This document shows positions 54,087 through 61,791 of a DNA stretch of 64,000 bases, piece after piece (position 1 is the first letter of the stretch; each line of letters opens with the position of its first letter). Source of the stretch: Alphaproteobacteria bacterium. GTDB taxonomy: Bacteria; Pseudomonadota; Alphaproteobacteria; Micavibrionales; Micavibrionaceae. The position numbers were made by a program, and so were the translations under genes. The stretch covers positions 1 through 64,000 of the forward strand of contig JAGRIJ010000037.1 of the NCBI GenBank assembly GCA_020443295.1, in the 5' to 3' direction. The notes beneath the pieces were generated by a model that was not told the origin of the DNA, made no database searches, and worked only from the letters and a program-made list of their open reading frames with translations.

Positions 54087-55262
54087 TTATGGCGGAGGTG
54101 GTTGACACGTATCCGATGTAAAATCATACCAGCACCCCGGATTCGGGCAGAATTTATCATCGTGCGTCGAGTCGGCAGGGGTAACCCTGGGCGGGTTTAT
54201 ATTGTCCGCCATTGACCAGTCAAAATAGGTGTGGGCTCTGGTAAAGACCTGCAGGCCGGTCGGAATCGGGTCTGAGCAGACATAGGTTGTGCCGCCAACC
54301 GTTGACCCTGGCGCCTTGAGAAGCTCGAAATATAAAACCATCGTGTCGTAGATGACAAAGAGGAAATCGCAGTTGTTCGCAACGCGTATAATATCGTTTG
54401 TAATGTTCGTGTTTGCGAAGGGGCCTCCGCCGGCAGCCGGGCATCTGGGATTTTCCGTGATCGGCATCGGCGAGTTTGTTCCCGATCCGGAAGCCATACT
54501 TTTGCCCGGGGAGCATTCGGTGATGAGGATACGCGGGTCTTCCGTGGAGAGCGTTTCGAAATTAAAAAACTGGTCGTCTTCCCCAAAGTCGCGACATTTG
54601 GCAATATCCCAGACAATCTGCATCTGGTCGCAATCGTAGGAGTTGCCGCGGATGCCCGTATAATCAAGGTTGTTGTTTACAGAGCTTTCGCCACCGAGAT
54701 AGGTGTGACTGAAATTATTGGTAATGTAATCTTCAAGCGTATCCAGCAAGAGTATGTCCAGAACGTTGTCCAGATGATCGTCATCGTAGTTCACGGTATA
54801 GGTGGTCGTATTGGTGCCGCAGCTATCATCCCCCGTGCAGAGGTCCACCTCGCGGCTGTCAAAGTCATCCGTTTCACTAAAAATCGGGCCGGCGTTATGG
54901 GCTGTTTGTGCAATAAACTGGTCAAAACAGGTGTATTCCAGAACGCTGTCAGGTTTGTGGATCAACTGTTCATTGATAATTACTTCACGGCTGGCTTCCA
55001 TGTAGGCCTTGGCGAGGATCTGGTTCATAAAGTTCCCGTCGCACATTCCGCCGGTGTAAGGCGCTGCGAGACCGGTTTTCGGACCATTGAGGCCTGCATC
55101 CGTTCCTGCCGTGGTGTCCGTGTTGACATCGTACCCCGTGCACGGGATCCCGGGGGTACAGGCAGCAGAGAAGGCCGAAGAACTGTTTAAAAAGACAGCA
55201 AAACCCAGCGTTAAAGCCGATATTAAGGAGATCAGATGAGATTTTTTTATACTGACCATCAT
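54087..55262 (-). CDS. Exported Cys-rich protein, paralogue of the gene at 53123
   Basis: 391 residues. Signal peptide (MMVSIKKSHLISLISALTLG, cleaved near FSA). Shared features: LIHKPDSVLEYTCFDQF, CDQMQIVWDIAKCRDFG and the C-terminal CPNPGCWYDFTSDTCQPP. It is longer than its paralogue by an Asp/Gly-rich insert and an extra Pro/Gly segment (ENPRCPAAGGGPFANTN). It begins immediately after the stop of the small exported protein. The function is unknown. Confidence 0.8.
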   Translation of the reverse strand: MMVSIKKSHLISLISALTLGFAVFLNSSSAFSAACTPGIPCTGYDVNTDTTAGTDAGLNGPKTGLAAPYTGGMCDGNFMNQILAKAYMEASREVIINEQLIHKPDSVLEYTCFDQFIAQTAHNAGPIFSETDDFDSREVDLCTGDDSCGTNTTTYTVNYDDDHLDNVLDILLLDTLEDYITNNFSHTYLGGESSVNNNLDYTGIRGNSYDCDQMQIVWDIAKCRDFGEDDQFFNFETLSTEDPRILITECSPGKSMASGSGTNSPMPITENPRCPAAGGGPFANTNITNDIIRVANNCDFLFVIYDTMVLYFELLKAPGSTVGGTTYVCSDPIPTGLQVFTRAHTYFDWSMADNINPPRVTPADSTHDDKFCPNPGCWYDFTSDTCQPPPP

Positions 55263-55781
55263 TTAGCCTGCGGTTTGCCTTTTCAGTATATACATTTTTG
55301 AAGGCGGATCCCAAATAAAGATATCATATTCATAATCGTTATTGTTACTCTGAAATGCAAGAATATCCTGTACTCCGTACGTATAGGAACCCCCCAAAGC
55401 CAGGTTTCTGGCCCTGATTTTGCCCAGAAGTACCATGTTTCCGCGGCTTTCGGCCAAAATATAATAGGTACAGGCCTGTTCGCCCCCATAACATTTTTTC
55501 TGGCGTATAATATATTCATTCAGCCCGTCCCGGTTCAGGTCGATTTCCACCGCCTTAAAATTTTCCATATTCATTTCAAGATTCTTCTGTACGTAGTTCG
55601 ACATCAGAATCAGGGCTGTCGGGGAAATCTGTTTTTCAAAGTTCAACATTTCCATGCCGTAAGCGGTCTGCGCCGCGTATGGCATTACGACACAACCTAT
55701 CATCGTCAACATGAAGAAATAAAGACGCACGGCCCGTTTCCAAAAATTGAACTGTTTGAGTATTTTAGCAAAACCATGCAT
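55263..55781 (-). CDS. Small exported protein with DLNRDGxxE motif
   Basis: 172 residues from the ATG at 55781, with a signal anchor/peptide (RAVRLYFFMLTMIGCVVMP) and mature part EMLNFEKQISPTALILMSNY. EIDLNRDGLNEYIIRQKKC has the shape of a calcium-binding-like or FG-GAP-type repeat, followed by a Cys pair and strand-rich sequence (YTYGVQDILAFQSNNNDYEY). It is first in the three-gene unit with the two Cys-rich proteins. The start is uncertain. Confidence 0.7.
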   Translation of the reverse strand: MHGFAKILKQFNFWKRAVRLYFFMLTMIGCVVMPYAAQTAYGMEMLNFEKQISPTALILMSNYVQKNLEMNMENFKAVEIDLNRDGLNEYIIRQKKCYGGEQACTYYILAESRGNMVLLGKIRARNLALGGSYTYGVQDILAFQSNNNDYEYDIFIWDPPSKMYILKRQTAG

Positions 55782-55845
55782 CAGCGGGCAAAATAAAAGT
55801 CCCGAGAGGCCCTTCCTTCCCCCAAGGTCATATTTTATTTTCGGG

Positions 55846-56061
55846 TTATTTGAGATCGATTTCCAAAATCGCAATGTTCAGATCGTAGGAGGTTTCACCG
55901 TCTTCGGTGTCCTTGTAGATCGTCCCGATGAATTCCCCGTCGATCAGCACCTCGACCGAATCCTGCGCTCTTTCCCGTTTTTTCAGGTTTACTCCCGTTA
56001 ATTTCAGCTTACGGGTCAGGTAGGTTTCCAGTTTTCTTAGCTCATCGGCGGTAAAGTGCAT
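55846..56061 (-). CDS. DUF3126 family protein
   Basis: 71 residues with the family pattern ELRKLETYLTRKLKLTGVNL, then RERAQDSVEVLIDGEFIGTI and TSYDLNIAILEIDL. Restricted largely to alphaproteobacteria; function unknown. Overlaps the end of olsA by 20 bases. Confidence 0.85.
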   Translation of the reverse strand: MHFTADELRKLETYLTRKLKLTGVNLKKRERAQDSVEVLIDGEFIGTIYKDTEDGETSYDLNIAILEIDLK

Positions 56062-56860
56062 GCGTTTCCCCTGTCGTTACGATTTCGGAACTGTTCTGGT
56101 ACAGGCCCTTGGATACGTGGTCGTGGCATAGTTTGGCAAGCACTTTTCTGTCGTTATACCCTGATGCCAGTATTGGCGGATGAAAGTGAAGGGTGATTGA
56201 CGCTCCCCTGCTTTTTGCGAATCTCCAGAGATGTATATGGAGGGGCGTGTCCATATTGATGTGCCAGGCGTAAATATCCCGTTCATCCTGTGTTTCAGGC
56301 TTTTTACCGTTTACAGCGTTCACGGTTACCGTGAACGGCTGAACGTATAAGTGCTGCGCCTGTTCGAGCAGAGCGATTGAAAACAAGCTGGATTTAAAGG
56401 GAAGGACTGTCTGTCCGTCGGTTGACGTGCCTTCGGGGAAGAGAATCAGGCTTTTGCCGTCCCGAAGCATTACATCGAGCGCATTTTTTTCCTTTCCCGC
56501 ATCTTCGCGGGAGCGGCTGATGAAGGCCGTTTGCTGCAGTCTGGAAAGAAATCCGAAGAGCGGCCAGCTTTCAACGTCCTTTTTTGCGACGAAAGAACCC
56601 TTGATGATGCTTCCAATAGCCGGGATGTCCAGATAGGAGAGATGGTTTCCGACATACAGAGTCTGATATTCCCGGGCGGGCGGGCCCACAATTGTTATGC
56701 GGATGCGCATCACCGAGCAGATGGCTTTGTGCCAGAGACAGGGGACGTCATAGGCATGTTTGCCTTTTGTGAAGGTCAAGACCAGCAGTTGAAGCGGGCT
56801 GACGATAATTACCAGCAGGCCGAAGATCAGAAGCTTTATCGAGGCGATAAGCGATCTCAT
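56042..56860 (-). CDS. olsA: 1-acylglycerol-3-phosphate acyltransferase family (OlsA-like)
   Basis: 272 residues. HX4D motif LYVGNHLSYLDIPAIG, then FISRSRED and the FPEGTSTDG motif of PlsC-type acyltransferases, with an N-terminal membrane helix. Its start overlaps the olsB stop (ATGA), and in this order (OlsB then OlsA) the pair makes ornithine lipids by adding the ester-linked chain. Confidence 0.88.
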   Translation of the reverse strand: MRSLIASIKLLIFGLLVIIVSPLQLLVLTFTKGKHAYDVPCLWHKAICSVMRIRITIVGPPAREYQTLYVGNHLSYLDIPAIGSIIKGSFVAKKDVESWPLFGFLSRLQQTAFISRSREDAGKEKNALDVMLRDGKSLILFPEGTSTDGQTVLPFKSSLFSIALLEQAQHLYVQPFTVTVNAVNGKKPETQDERDIYAWHINMDTPLHIHLWRFAKSRGASITLHFHPPILASGYNDRKVLAKLCHDHVSKGLYQNSSEIVTTGETHALYRR

Positions 56861-57714
56861 TCGTCTTCGAGGTCCGGTCCTGCCATGCCGGGCATGGTTT
56901 TCTGAATCTTGCGTTCGAAATATTTGCGGTAGCGTTCAGTCATCAAAGAGGTCTGAACAACAATGCAAACATCCGTCGTATTGAATTGTTCGTCTATGAC
57001 CGCTCCGGCCCCGATGGTCGCTCCCAATCGCAAATAACCTTTGATGAGGGGCGGAAGGCTCGCGAAGACCCGTTTTTCGTTGAAAGCCTCACGGGGGAGC
57101 CTATTCATTTCCACGTAGCGGTTTTTGAGCGCGACCGGCCGGATATTTTCCTGCGTCGGGTGGTAATGATGCAGATAGGACAGTTGAGGGGCCAGCGCAT
57201 CTACATCCGTTCCGGGGAAGCTCGCGCAGCCAAAGAGTAAATCAATGTTATGGCCCGTGATGTAGTCGGCAATTCCCTGCCAGAGAAGATTCAGGATCGG
57301 CTTGGTGCGGTAGGGGGCCAGAACACAGGAGCGGCCCAATTCCAGAAGATACTGGCCGGAACGAACGAGAGGGGAAATATCGTATTCGTCCTGCGAATAG
57401 AAGCGTCCGAATTTTTCCGCGACTTCCTGCCGGATAAGACGATAGGTTCCGACGATTTTTTCGGGTTCCGATTCGCTGTTGCGGGTGAGAACGATCAGAT
57501 GGTCGGCGATCTCGTCGAAGGGGTCGAAGTCCCGTTTCTGCGCCAGCATGTCGGGCGTTGGCTGGGCTTTGAACTCCTCATAGAAGACCTGAAAACGCAG
57601 GCGCTGGGCTTCCTCTATTTCAGCAGGAGATTTTGCCAGCCTTACTGAGGCAAATCTGGCATTCACATCCAGGGGAAGCGAGGTGCTAGGATCGGCTGCG
57701 GTCATCAATCTCAT
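56857..57714 (-). CDS. olsB: Ornithine N-acyltransferase OlsB-like (GNAT family)
   Basis: 285 residues. Hemolysin-like acetyltransferase pattern: ASVRLAKSPAEIEEAQRLRF, QVFYEEF, HLIVLTR, GTYRLIRQ, LELGRSCVLAPYRT, LFGCASFPGTDVD and PPLIKGYLRLGATIGAGAVID. Attaches a 3-hydroxyacyl chain to ornithine. The translational overlap with olsA supports the assignment. Confidence 0.88.
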   Translation of the reverse strand: MRLMTAADPSTSLPLDVNARFASVRLAKSPAEIEEAQRLRFQVFYEEFKAQPTPDMLAQKRDFDPFDEIADHLIVLTRNSESEPEKIVGTYRLIRQEVAEKFGRFYSQDEYDISPLVRSGQYLLELGRSCVLAPYRTKPILNLLWQGIADYITGHNIDLLFGCASFPGTDVDALAPQLSYLHHYHPTQENIRPVALKNRYVEMNRLPREAFNEKRVFASLPPLIKGYLRLGATIGAGAVIDEQFNTTDVCIVVQTSLMTERYRKYFERKIQKTMPGMAGPDLEDE

Positions 57715-57899
57715 TCGGGTGTTTATGGCCGCACGGTTCCCGGATTTGATGGTGTTTCCGGGAGACTATGCCTGCTGACTCCAAAGAGTTTTATCCTAAA
57801 GAAAAGGGGCTAGGGGTCAAGCGGATTCGCCCAAAACGGCCTTTTCAAAGCGTGCCAGAAAGTCTTTGCCGAGGCCGGGGAGCTGTCTTATAACCAATT

Positions 57900-58367
57900 A
57901 TGCGCTCTGTGCTATTTGTCTGTACCGGAAATATTTGCCGTTCGCCTACTGCGGAGGGGCTGTTGCGTCACAAGCTGCTAGACATGAAGTTGCTGGACGA
58001 GTTTCATGTCGATTCAGCGGCTACTCATTCTTATAATATCGGGGATCCGCCCGATCCGCGTACAGTTTCCGTGGCGAGGGAGAACGGTGTCAGTCTGGAT
58101 AATTTGCGGGCACGGAAGGTGCGTTCGTCGGATTTTCATACTTTTAAATCGATTCTTGCCATGGATCGAAACCATCTGCAGATTTTGCGCGCTCTTGCCC
58201 CGGCGGAGCATGAGGGAGAGATTCGCCTTTTCCTCGATTATTGCCCCGGGCTGGAAGGGCAGGAGGTTCCCGATCCCTATTACGGCGATATGAAAGATTT
58301 CTACCGCGTTTATTCGATGATCGAGCGCGGCGTGGAAGAATTTATCAAGAGCGCGGCTTTGCCATGA
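57900..58367 (+). CDS. Low molecular weight protein-tyrosine phosphatase
   Basis: 155 residues. The P-loop VCTGNICRSPTAEGLL has the catalytic C8 and R14. The general-acid motif DPYYGD (D125) is present. Typical length. Its stop overlaps the start of the following membrane gene (ATGA). In many bacteria such phosphatases regulate capsule or exopolysaccharide kinases; no such cluster is seen here. Confidence 0.95.
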   Translation: MRSVLFVCTGNICRSPTAEGLLRHKLLDMKLLDEFHVDSAATHSYNIGDPPDPRTVSVARENGVSLDNLRARKVRSSDFHTFKSILAMDRNHLQILRALAPAEHEGEIRLFLDYCPGLEGQEVPDPYYGDMKDFYRVYSMIERGVEEFIKSAALP

Positions 58368-59638
58368 CCGTCATAAAAGGGAAGAAAACAAAAAAGAAAA
58401 AAGAAACTCCCCCGGAGCCTGATGCCGGGAACGAAGAGGCGTTGTCGCAGTTTTCGCTGTTCGAGGGGGATCTGGTCAATCGGGCGTTTGCCGTACTGAA
58501 GATCGGGGGCCGTTCGCCGCTGGATCTGGTCCTGCGGATGATCATCGTGATCGGGATTACGTGGGTGCCGATGGCGATGATGTCATGGCATGTGGTTCTG
58601 CCGCCTGGAACACCAGCGCAACTGAACTTTTTTTACGATTATGCCGCTTACGCGCAATTCCTGATCGGGATTCCGCTGTTTATTATCGCCGAGCGCGTCG
58701 TGGGGGAGGCGACGATGGGCGCCTATCGCGATTTTGGGGCCAGCGGGGTGATCGCCGATGAATACAAGGAGGTTTTCAAATCCGCGGAAGAGGATGTGAA
58801 GGCCCTGCGCAAGCGGGTTTTCCCGGAAATCGCATGTCTCGCGATTGCCTATATTCTGGCGCTTTGCACGATCTTGCCCGAGCTTTTCTGGACCTCTGAC
58901 ATGGAAACGTGGCATGTACTCAAAGACGCCGGCGGTGCGCGGATGATTACGCAGACCGGCACTTGGCTGATGCTGGTGGCGCTGCCTATTCAGGTTTACT
59001 GGTGGGTCCGGTGGGTCTGGAAAATTTTGATCTGGTACTGGTTTTTGTCCAAAATCTCCCGGTTCAAGCTTGTTCTTGTGGCCTCGCATCCTGATCATAC
59101 GGGCGGGATCGGGTTTCTCTCGGAAGTGCAGGCCAAGTTCGCGCTGGTGATCCTTGCCTACGGGATCAGCAACGTGGTCGCGACCATCGGCTACAAGATC
59201 GCGATCGAGCATGCGCCGCTGGATCTGCCGCCCGTTTGGGGGCCGCTGGTGGGTTTTGCGATTATTGCGCCGCTCTTGTTCCTTTCGCCCTTGCTGCTTT
59301 TTACCAAGCAACTCAAGCGCACGAAAAAGCGGGCGCTGGCGCAGTTCCGAGAAAAGGCGATGCGCAATGCGCTCAAGCTTGAGCAGGAATGGCTTGCGAC
59401 TCCTTATGATACGGAGAAAGACGCTGTTGCACGCAATGAACTCAACCAGCTTAATTTGCTGACAACTTTTCATGACCGTATTACAGCCATGCGGGTCGTT
59501 CCTTTTGATCTTCGTTCTGCCGGGCAACTGATCGGGTCGGCGATCGGGCCGATGATCCCGCTGCTGCCGTATTTCATTGATATTCCGGAACCGCTAGGGA
59601 AAATTCTGGAGGCTTTAACGAAGTGGCTACCGCATTAA
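58364..59638 (+). CDS. Hypothetical polytopic membrane protein
   Basis: 424 residues from the ATG at 58364, with a lysine-rich cytoplasmic start (GKKTKKKKETPPEPDAG) and about six to eight hydrophobic helices (LDLVLRMIIVIGITWVPMAM, WWVRWVWKILIWYWFL). A conserved-looking HPDHTGGIGFLSEVQ motif sits before the last helices. It is a widespread family without known function. Coupled to the phosphatase by the ATGA overlap. Confidence 0.82.
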   Translation: MTVIKGKKTKKKKETPPEPDAGNEEALSQFSLFEGDLVNRAFAVLKIGGRSPLDLVLRMIIVIGITWVPMAMMSWHVVLPPGTPAQLNFFYDYAAYAQFLIGIPLFIIAERVVGEATMGAYRDFGASGVIADEYKEVFKSAEEDVKALRKRVFPEIACLAIAYILALCTILPELFWTSDMETWHVLKDAGGARMITQTGTWLMLVALPIQVYWWVRWVWKILIWYWFLSKISRFKLVLVASHPDHTGGIGFLSEVQAKFALVILAYGISNVVATIGYKIAIEHAPLDLPPVWGPLVGFAIIAPLLFLSPLLLFTKQLKRTKKRALAQFREKAMRNALKLEQEWLATPYDTEKDAVARNELNQLNLLTTFHDRITAMRVVPFDLRSAGQLIGSAIGPMIPLLPYFIDIPEPLGKILEALTKWLPH

Positions 59639-59656
59639 GGGGGCAAGCCGTGTTGT

Positions 59657-60256
59657 CTAGAATGTTTTTGTCGGGATGGGGCCTCTGACCGTAATATCGC
59701 CGACGCTCGGTCTTCCGTCTATTACCGATTGGGCGAAGGCATGCAGTTCGCGGCTTTCAACCAGAGCACGGCTTTGTGCGATCGTTTCGTCGGCAATCCG
59801 GTTTCCGGCGTAATCATATTCACTGACAGTCATGCCCATCCGCCATTTTCCGTCCTGGCCCAGGGTGCTTGTCATTCTGATCCCCCGGGAATCGAGGTCA
59901 TAAAGATAGGCGCTTAATGCTTCGTTATCGTTGAGGTAGCCGTGCTCGGCTTCTGCAGCGTCGATCAGTCTTCTCGCGTTTACGAATTCCTCTCCCATCC
60001 GCGCCAAGTATTCGGGTTGTGCTTCGCGAAGATTGTACCATGTCGCCATAACATAATTGTCCATCTGGTAGTGCGGGTCATCCGACGGATCGGGGCCGGA
60101 GGGAACAAATGTTCTTGTATCTTTCTGAGGGCCGCTAAGGGCGCTGGTTACGGCTTGCCTGATGTTGTAGAGTTGTTGTCCTACCCACAATTCGAGCGCA
60201 GAGGATCGACCATGATCTTCAAAGTTATCGCTCATCGGATGATTTTCTGTGTCCAT
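59657..60256 (-). CDS. Hypothetical soluble protein
   Basis: 199 residues, not recognised. Acidic, helical N-terminus (ALELWVGQQLYNIRQAVTSA) and a strand-rich C-terminus (RMGMTVSEYDYAGNRIADET). No signal peptide. Start ATG at 60256 with GGGA upstream. Similar in style to the orphans at 3002 and 35844. Confidence 0.65.
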   Translation of the reverse strand: MDTENHPMSDNFEDHGRSSALELWVGQQLYNIRQAVTSALSGPQKDTRTFVPSGPDPSDDPHYQMDNYVMATWYNLREAQPEYLARMGEEFVNARRLIDAAEAEHGYLNDNEALSAYLYDLDSRGIRMTSTLGQDGKWRMGMTVSEYDYAGNRIADETIAQSRALVESRELHAFAQSVIDGRPSVGDITVRGPIPTKTF

Positions 60257-60382
60257 TGTGTCGTCCCGCTTTTTTATCTTATAGAAAGTATTTTACTTAT
60301 TCCCTGTTTTTTCTGCAAAAAAATAGTCATTGTTTTTTGGAAGAGGATACATTTCCAAGTTTTTACAGTGGCTTATAGGGGG

Positions 60383-61477
60383 TTATAGTTCTGCGCGCAG
60401 TTTCTGGCCGAAGTCTTCGGGCAGGAATTCCTGATACCTTTCGGGCTGGAAAGCGGCAATATCGGTGGGGACGCCGTTATGGTCGACATGGTGAAAGGGG
60501 GCCCCCAAATCCCCGAACATGTCTTCATGCCTGGCGGCCCTTTTCGGGTCGAAGGTGTTGAGGGTCGGGTTCTCGCGATGGGCGATCATACCCATGTCGT
60601 AGGCTTTGAGTCCGCCATCCGGCATCAGGGCTACGTTGTCCGCTACGGTATCGGAGGCAAAGTATCCCTCCGTCATGCTGTTGACAAAAAGGGCGTGGAC
60701 GATGTCGATATTTCCGTGTGCGTTGTAAAATTCCGGCTCTTCCTCGCCGCCGGTTTCCTTGTAGTTGACGGTGATACGCGTACCGCGGCCGATTTCATCG
60801 GCGAGATTTTCGAGCGGCAGAACTTCCGGGAAGGTCAAAACCAGCCAATCCTCGGGCATGGATGTGGGGCTGCCGAGCACAGGTTTTATATTGTCCGGGA
60901 TCGGTGCGCCCCTTGCCTGCAATTCGCCGCCCCAGCCGGAAAATTTCACGATGCGGGTCCGGTTTGTGGCTGTTTCGCGTGCGCGGAAGGCGATGGTGAA
61001 GGTGCCGCTTCCCAGATAGGAAAAATCCGCATATCCAGCCTGCTTCATATGCTCGTTTGCCGTTGCCAACGCCTGATCACTTCCTTCAGGGTCCAGCATA
61101 AATTTCATTTTCGTCAGGTTGCCTTCCTTGATCCTTTCGCTGTTCCGCGCTTCCTGCAGGGCGTCTTCTAAATTTGCGAAGACGGGCCTGTTTGAGGGTG
61201 GCGTGTTAGTGAGGGAGAAGGATCCGTCTTCGTCCTGCGTGTAATGGTCGGCAGCGAGTGCCTGTAGGTGTGTCAGAAGCGCGGAGATGTCGGCTTGTTG
61301 AACAGTTTTATGGTTGTACGCGTCGAGCAGGGCCTCGAAACGATCTTTTTCCGATGCGGGCAACGATATTTCAATACTGCGGCCTTTGCGGGGCACTTCG
61401 GGACTGGCCTGCAAGATCAGGGCCGGGATATTCCCGAAATCGGAGACGCTGTTGTATTCGAAGACCTGATCCGGCAT
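60383..61477 (-). CDS. Atypical protein-kinase-like protein
   Basis: 364 residues from the ATG at 61477. After about 150 residues of helical sequence comes a protein-kinase-like core: glycine loop LGSGTFTIAFRA (G156, G158), a VAIK-like lysine in RIVKFSG (K178), a hinge-like WLVLTFPEV, and a catalytic loop SDTVADN (D276 to N281, same spacing as HRDxxxxN) followed by LKAYDMGM (D294 as the DFG aspartate). HRD is changed to ASD and DFG to DMG, so activity may be altered. It lacks signal peptide and membrane helices. The C-terminal tail has His/Asp-rich FHHVDHNGVP. No close partner gene. Confidence 0.65.
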   Translation of the reverse strand: MPDQVFEYNSVSDFGNIPALILQASPEVPRKGRSIEISLPASEKDRFEALLDAYNHKTVQQADISALLTHLQALAADHYTQDEDGSFSLTNTPPSNRPVFANLEDALQEARNSERIKEGNLTKMKFMLDPEGSDQALATANEHMKQAGYADFSYLGSGTFTIAFRARETATNRTRIVKFSGWGGELQARGAPIPDNIKPVLGSPTSMPEDWLVLTFPEVLPLENLADEIGRGTRITVNYKETGGEEEPEFYNAHGNIDIVHALFVNSMTEGYFASDTVADNVALMPDGGLKAYDMGMIAHRENPTLNTFDPKRAARHEDMFGDLGAPFHHVDHNGVPTDIAAFQPERYQEFLPEDFGQKLRAEL

Positions 61478-61560
61478 GACGCATCCCTGTTTGCATATTG
61501 TTGTTTCCAGATTACCGGGGCAGGGGGCAAAAGGCAAAAAGAAAGGTTTTTGAGACGGAG

Positions 61561-61637
61561 TGGCGTCCCCGGCGGGATTTGAACCCACGACCTCAGGATT
61601 AGGAATCCTGCGCTCTATCCTGCTGAGCTACGGGGAC
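61561..61637 (-). tRNA. tRNA-Arg(CCT)
   Basis: The acceptor stem GTCCCCG pairs with CGGGGAC, then discriminator G and encoded CCA (61561-61563). The anticodon stem CAGGA/TCCTG encloses loop TTCCTAA (anticodon CCT). The body is a standard class I tRNA. Confidence 0.95.
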
Positions 61638-61791
61638 AGGCCTTTTCCGTTTTTAACAGGAAATGAGGGGACAAGGGAACCGGGTTTTGCTTGTTTTGTC
61701 GAAGTTTTCTCCTGCGTTCGTATGTTTTTGTCTTTCCCTTTGAATATTGGTACACTCGTAAAAAATTATAAGAAGGTGAAGAGGGCGTGAT

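Noticed and set aside
57810..57899. Short minus-strand frame (about 27 residues) before the tyrosine phosphatase gene
   Set aside because: Too short, without a clear ribosome-binding site; the 185-base gap is better read as the promoter region between olsB and the phosphatase.
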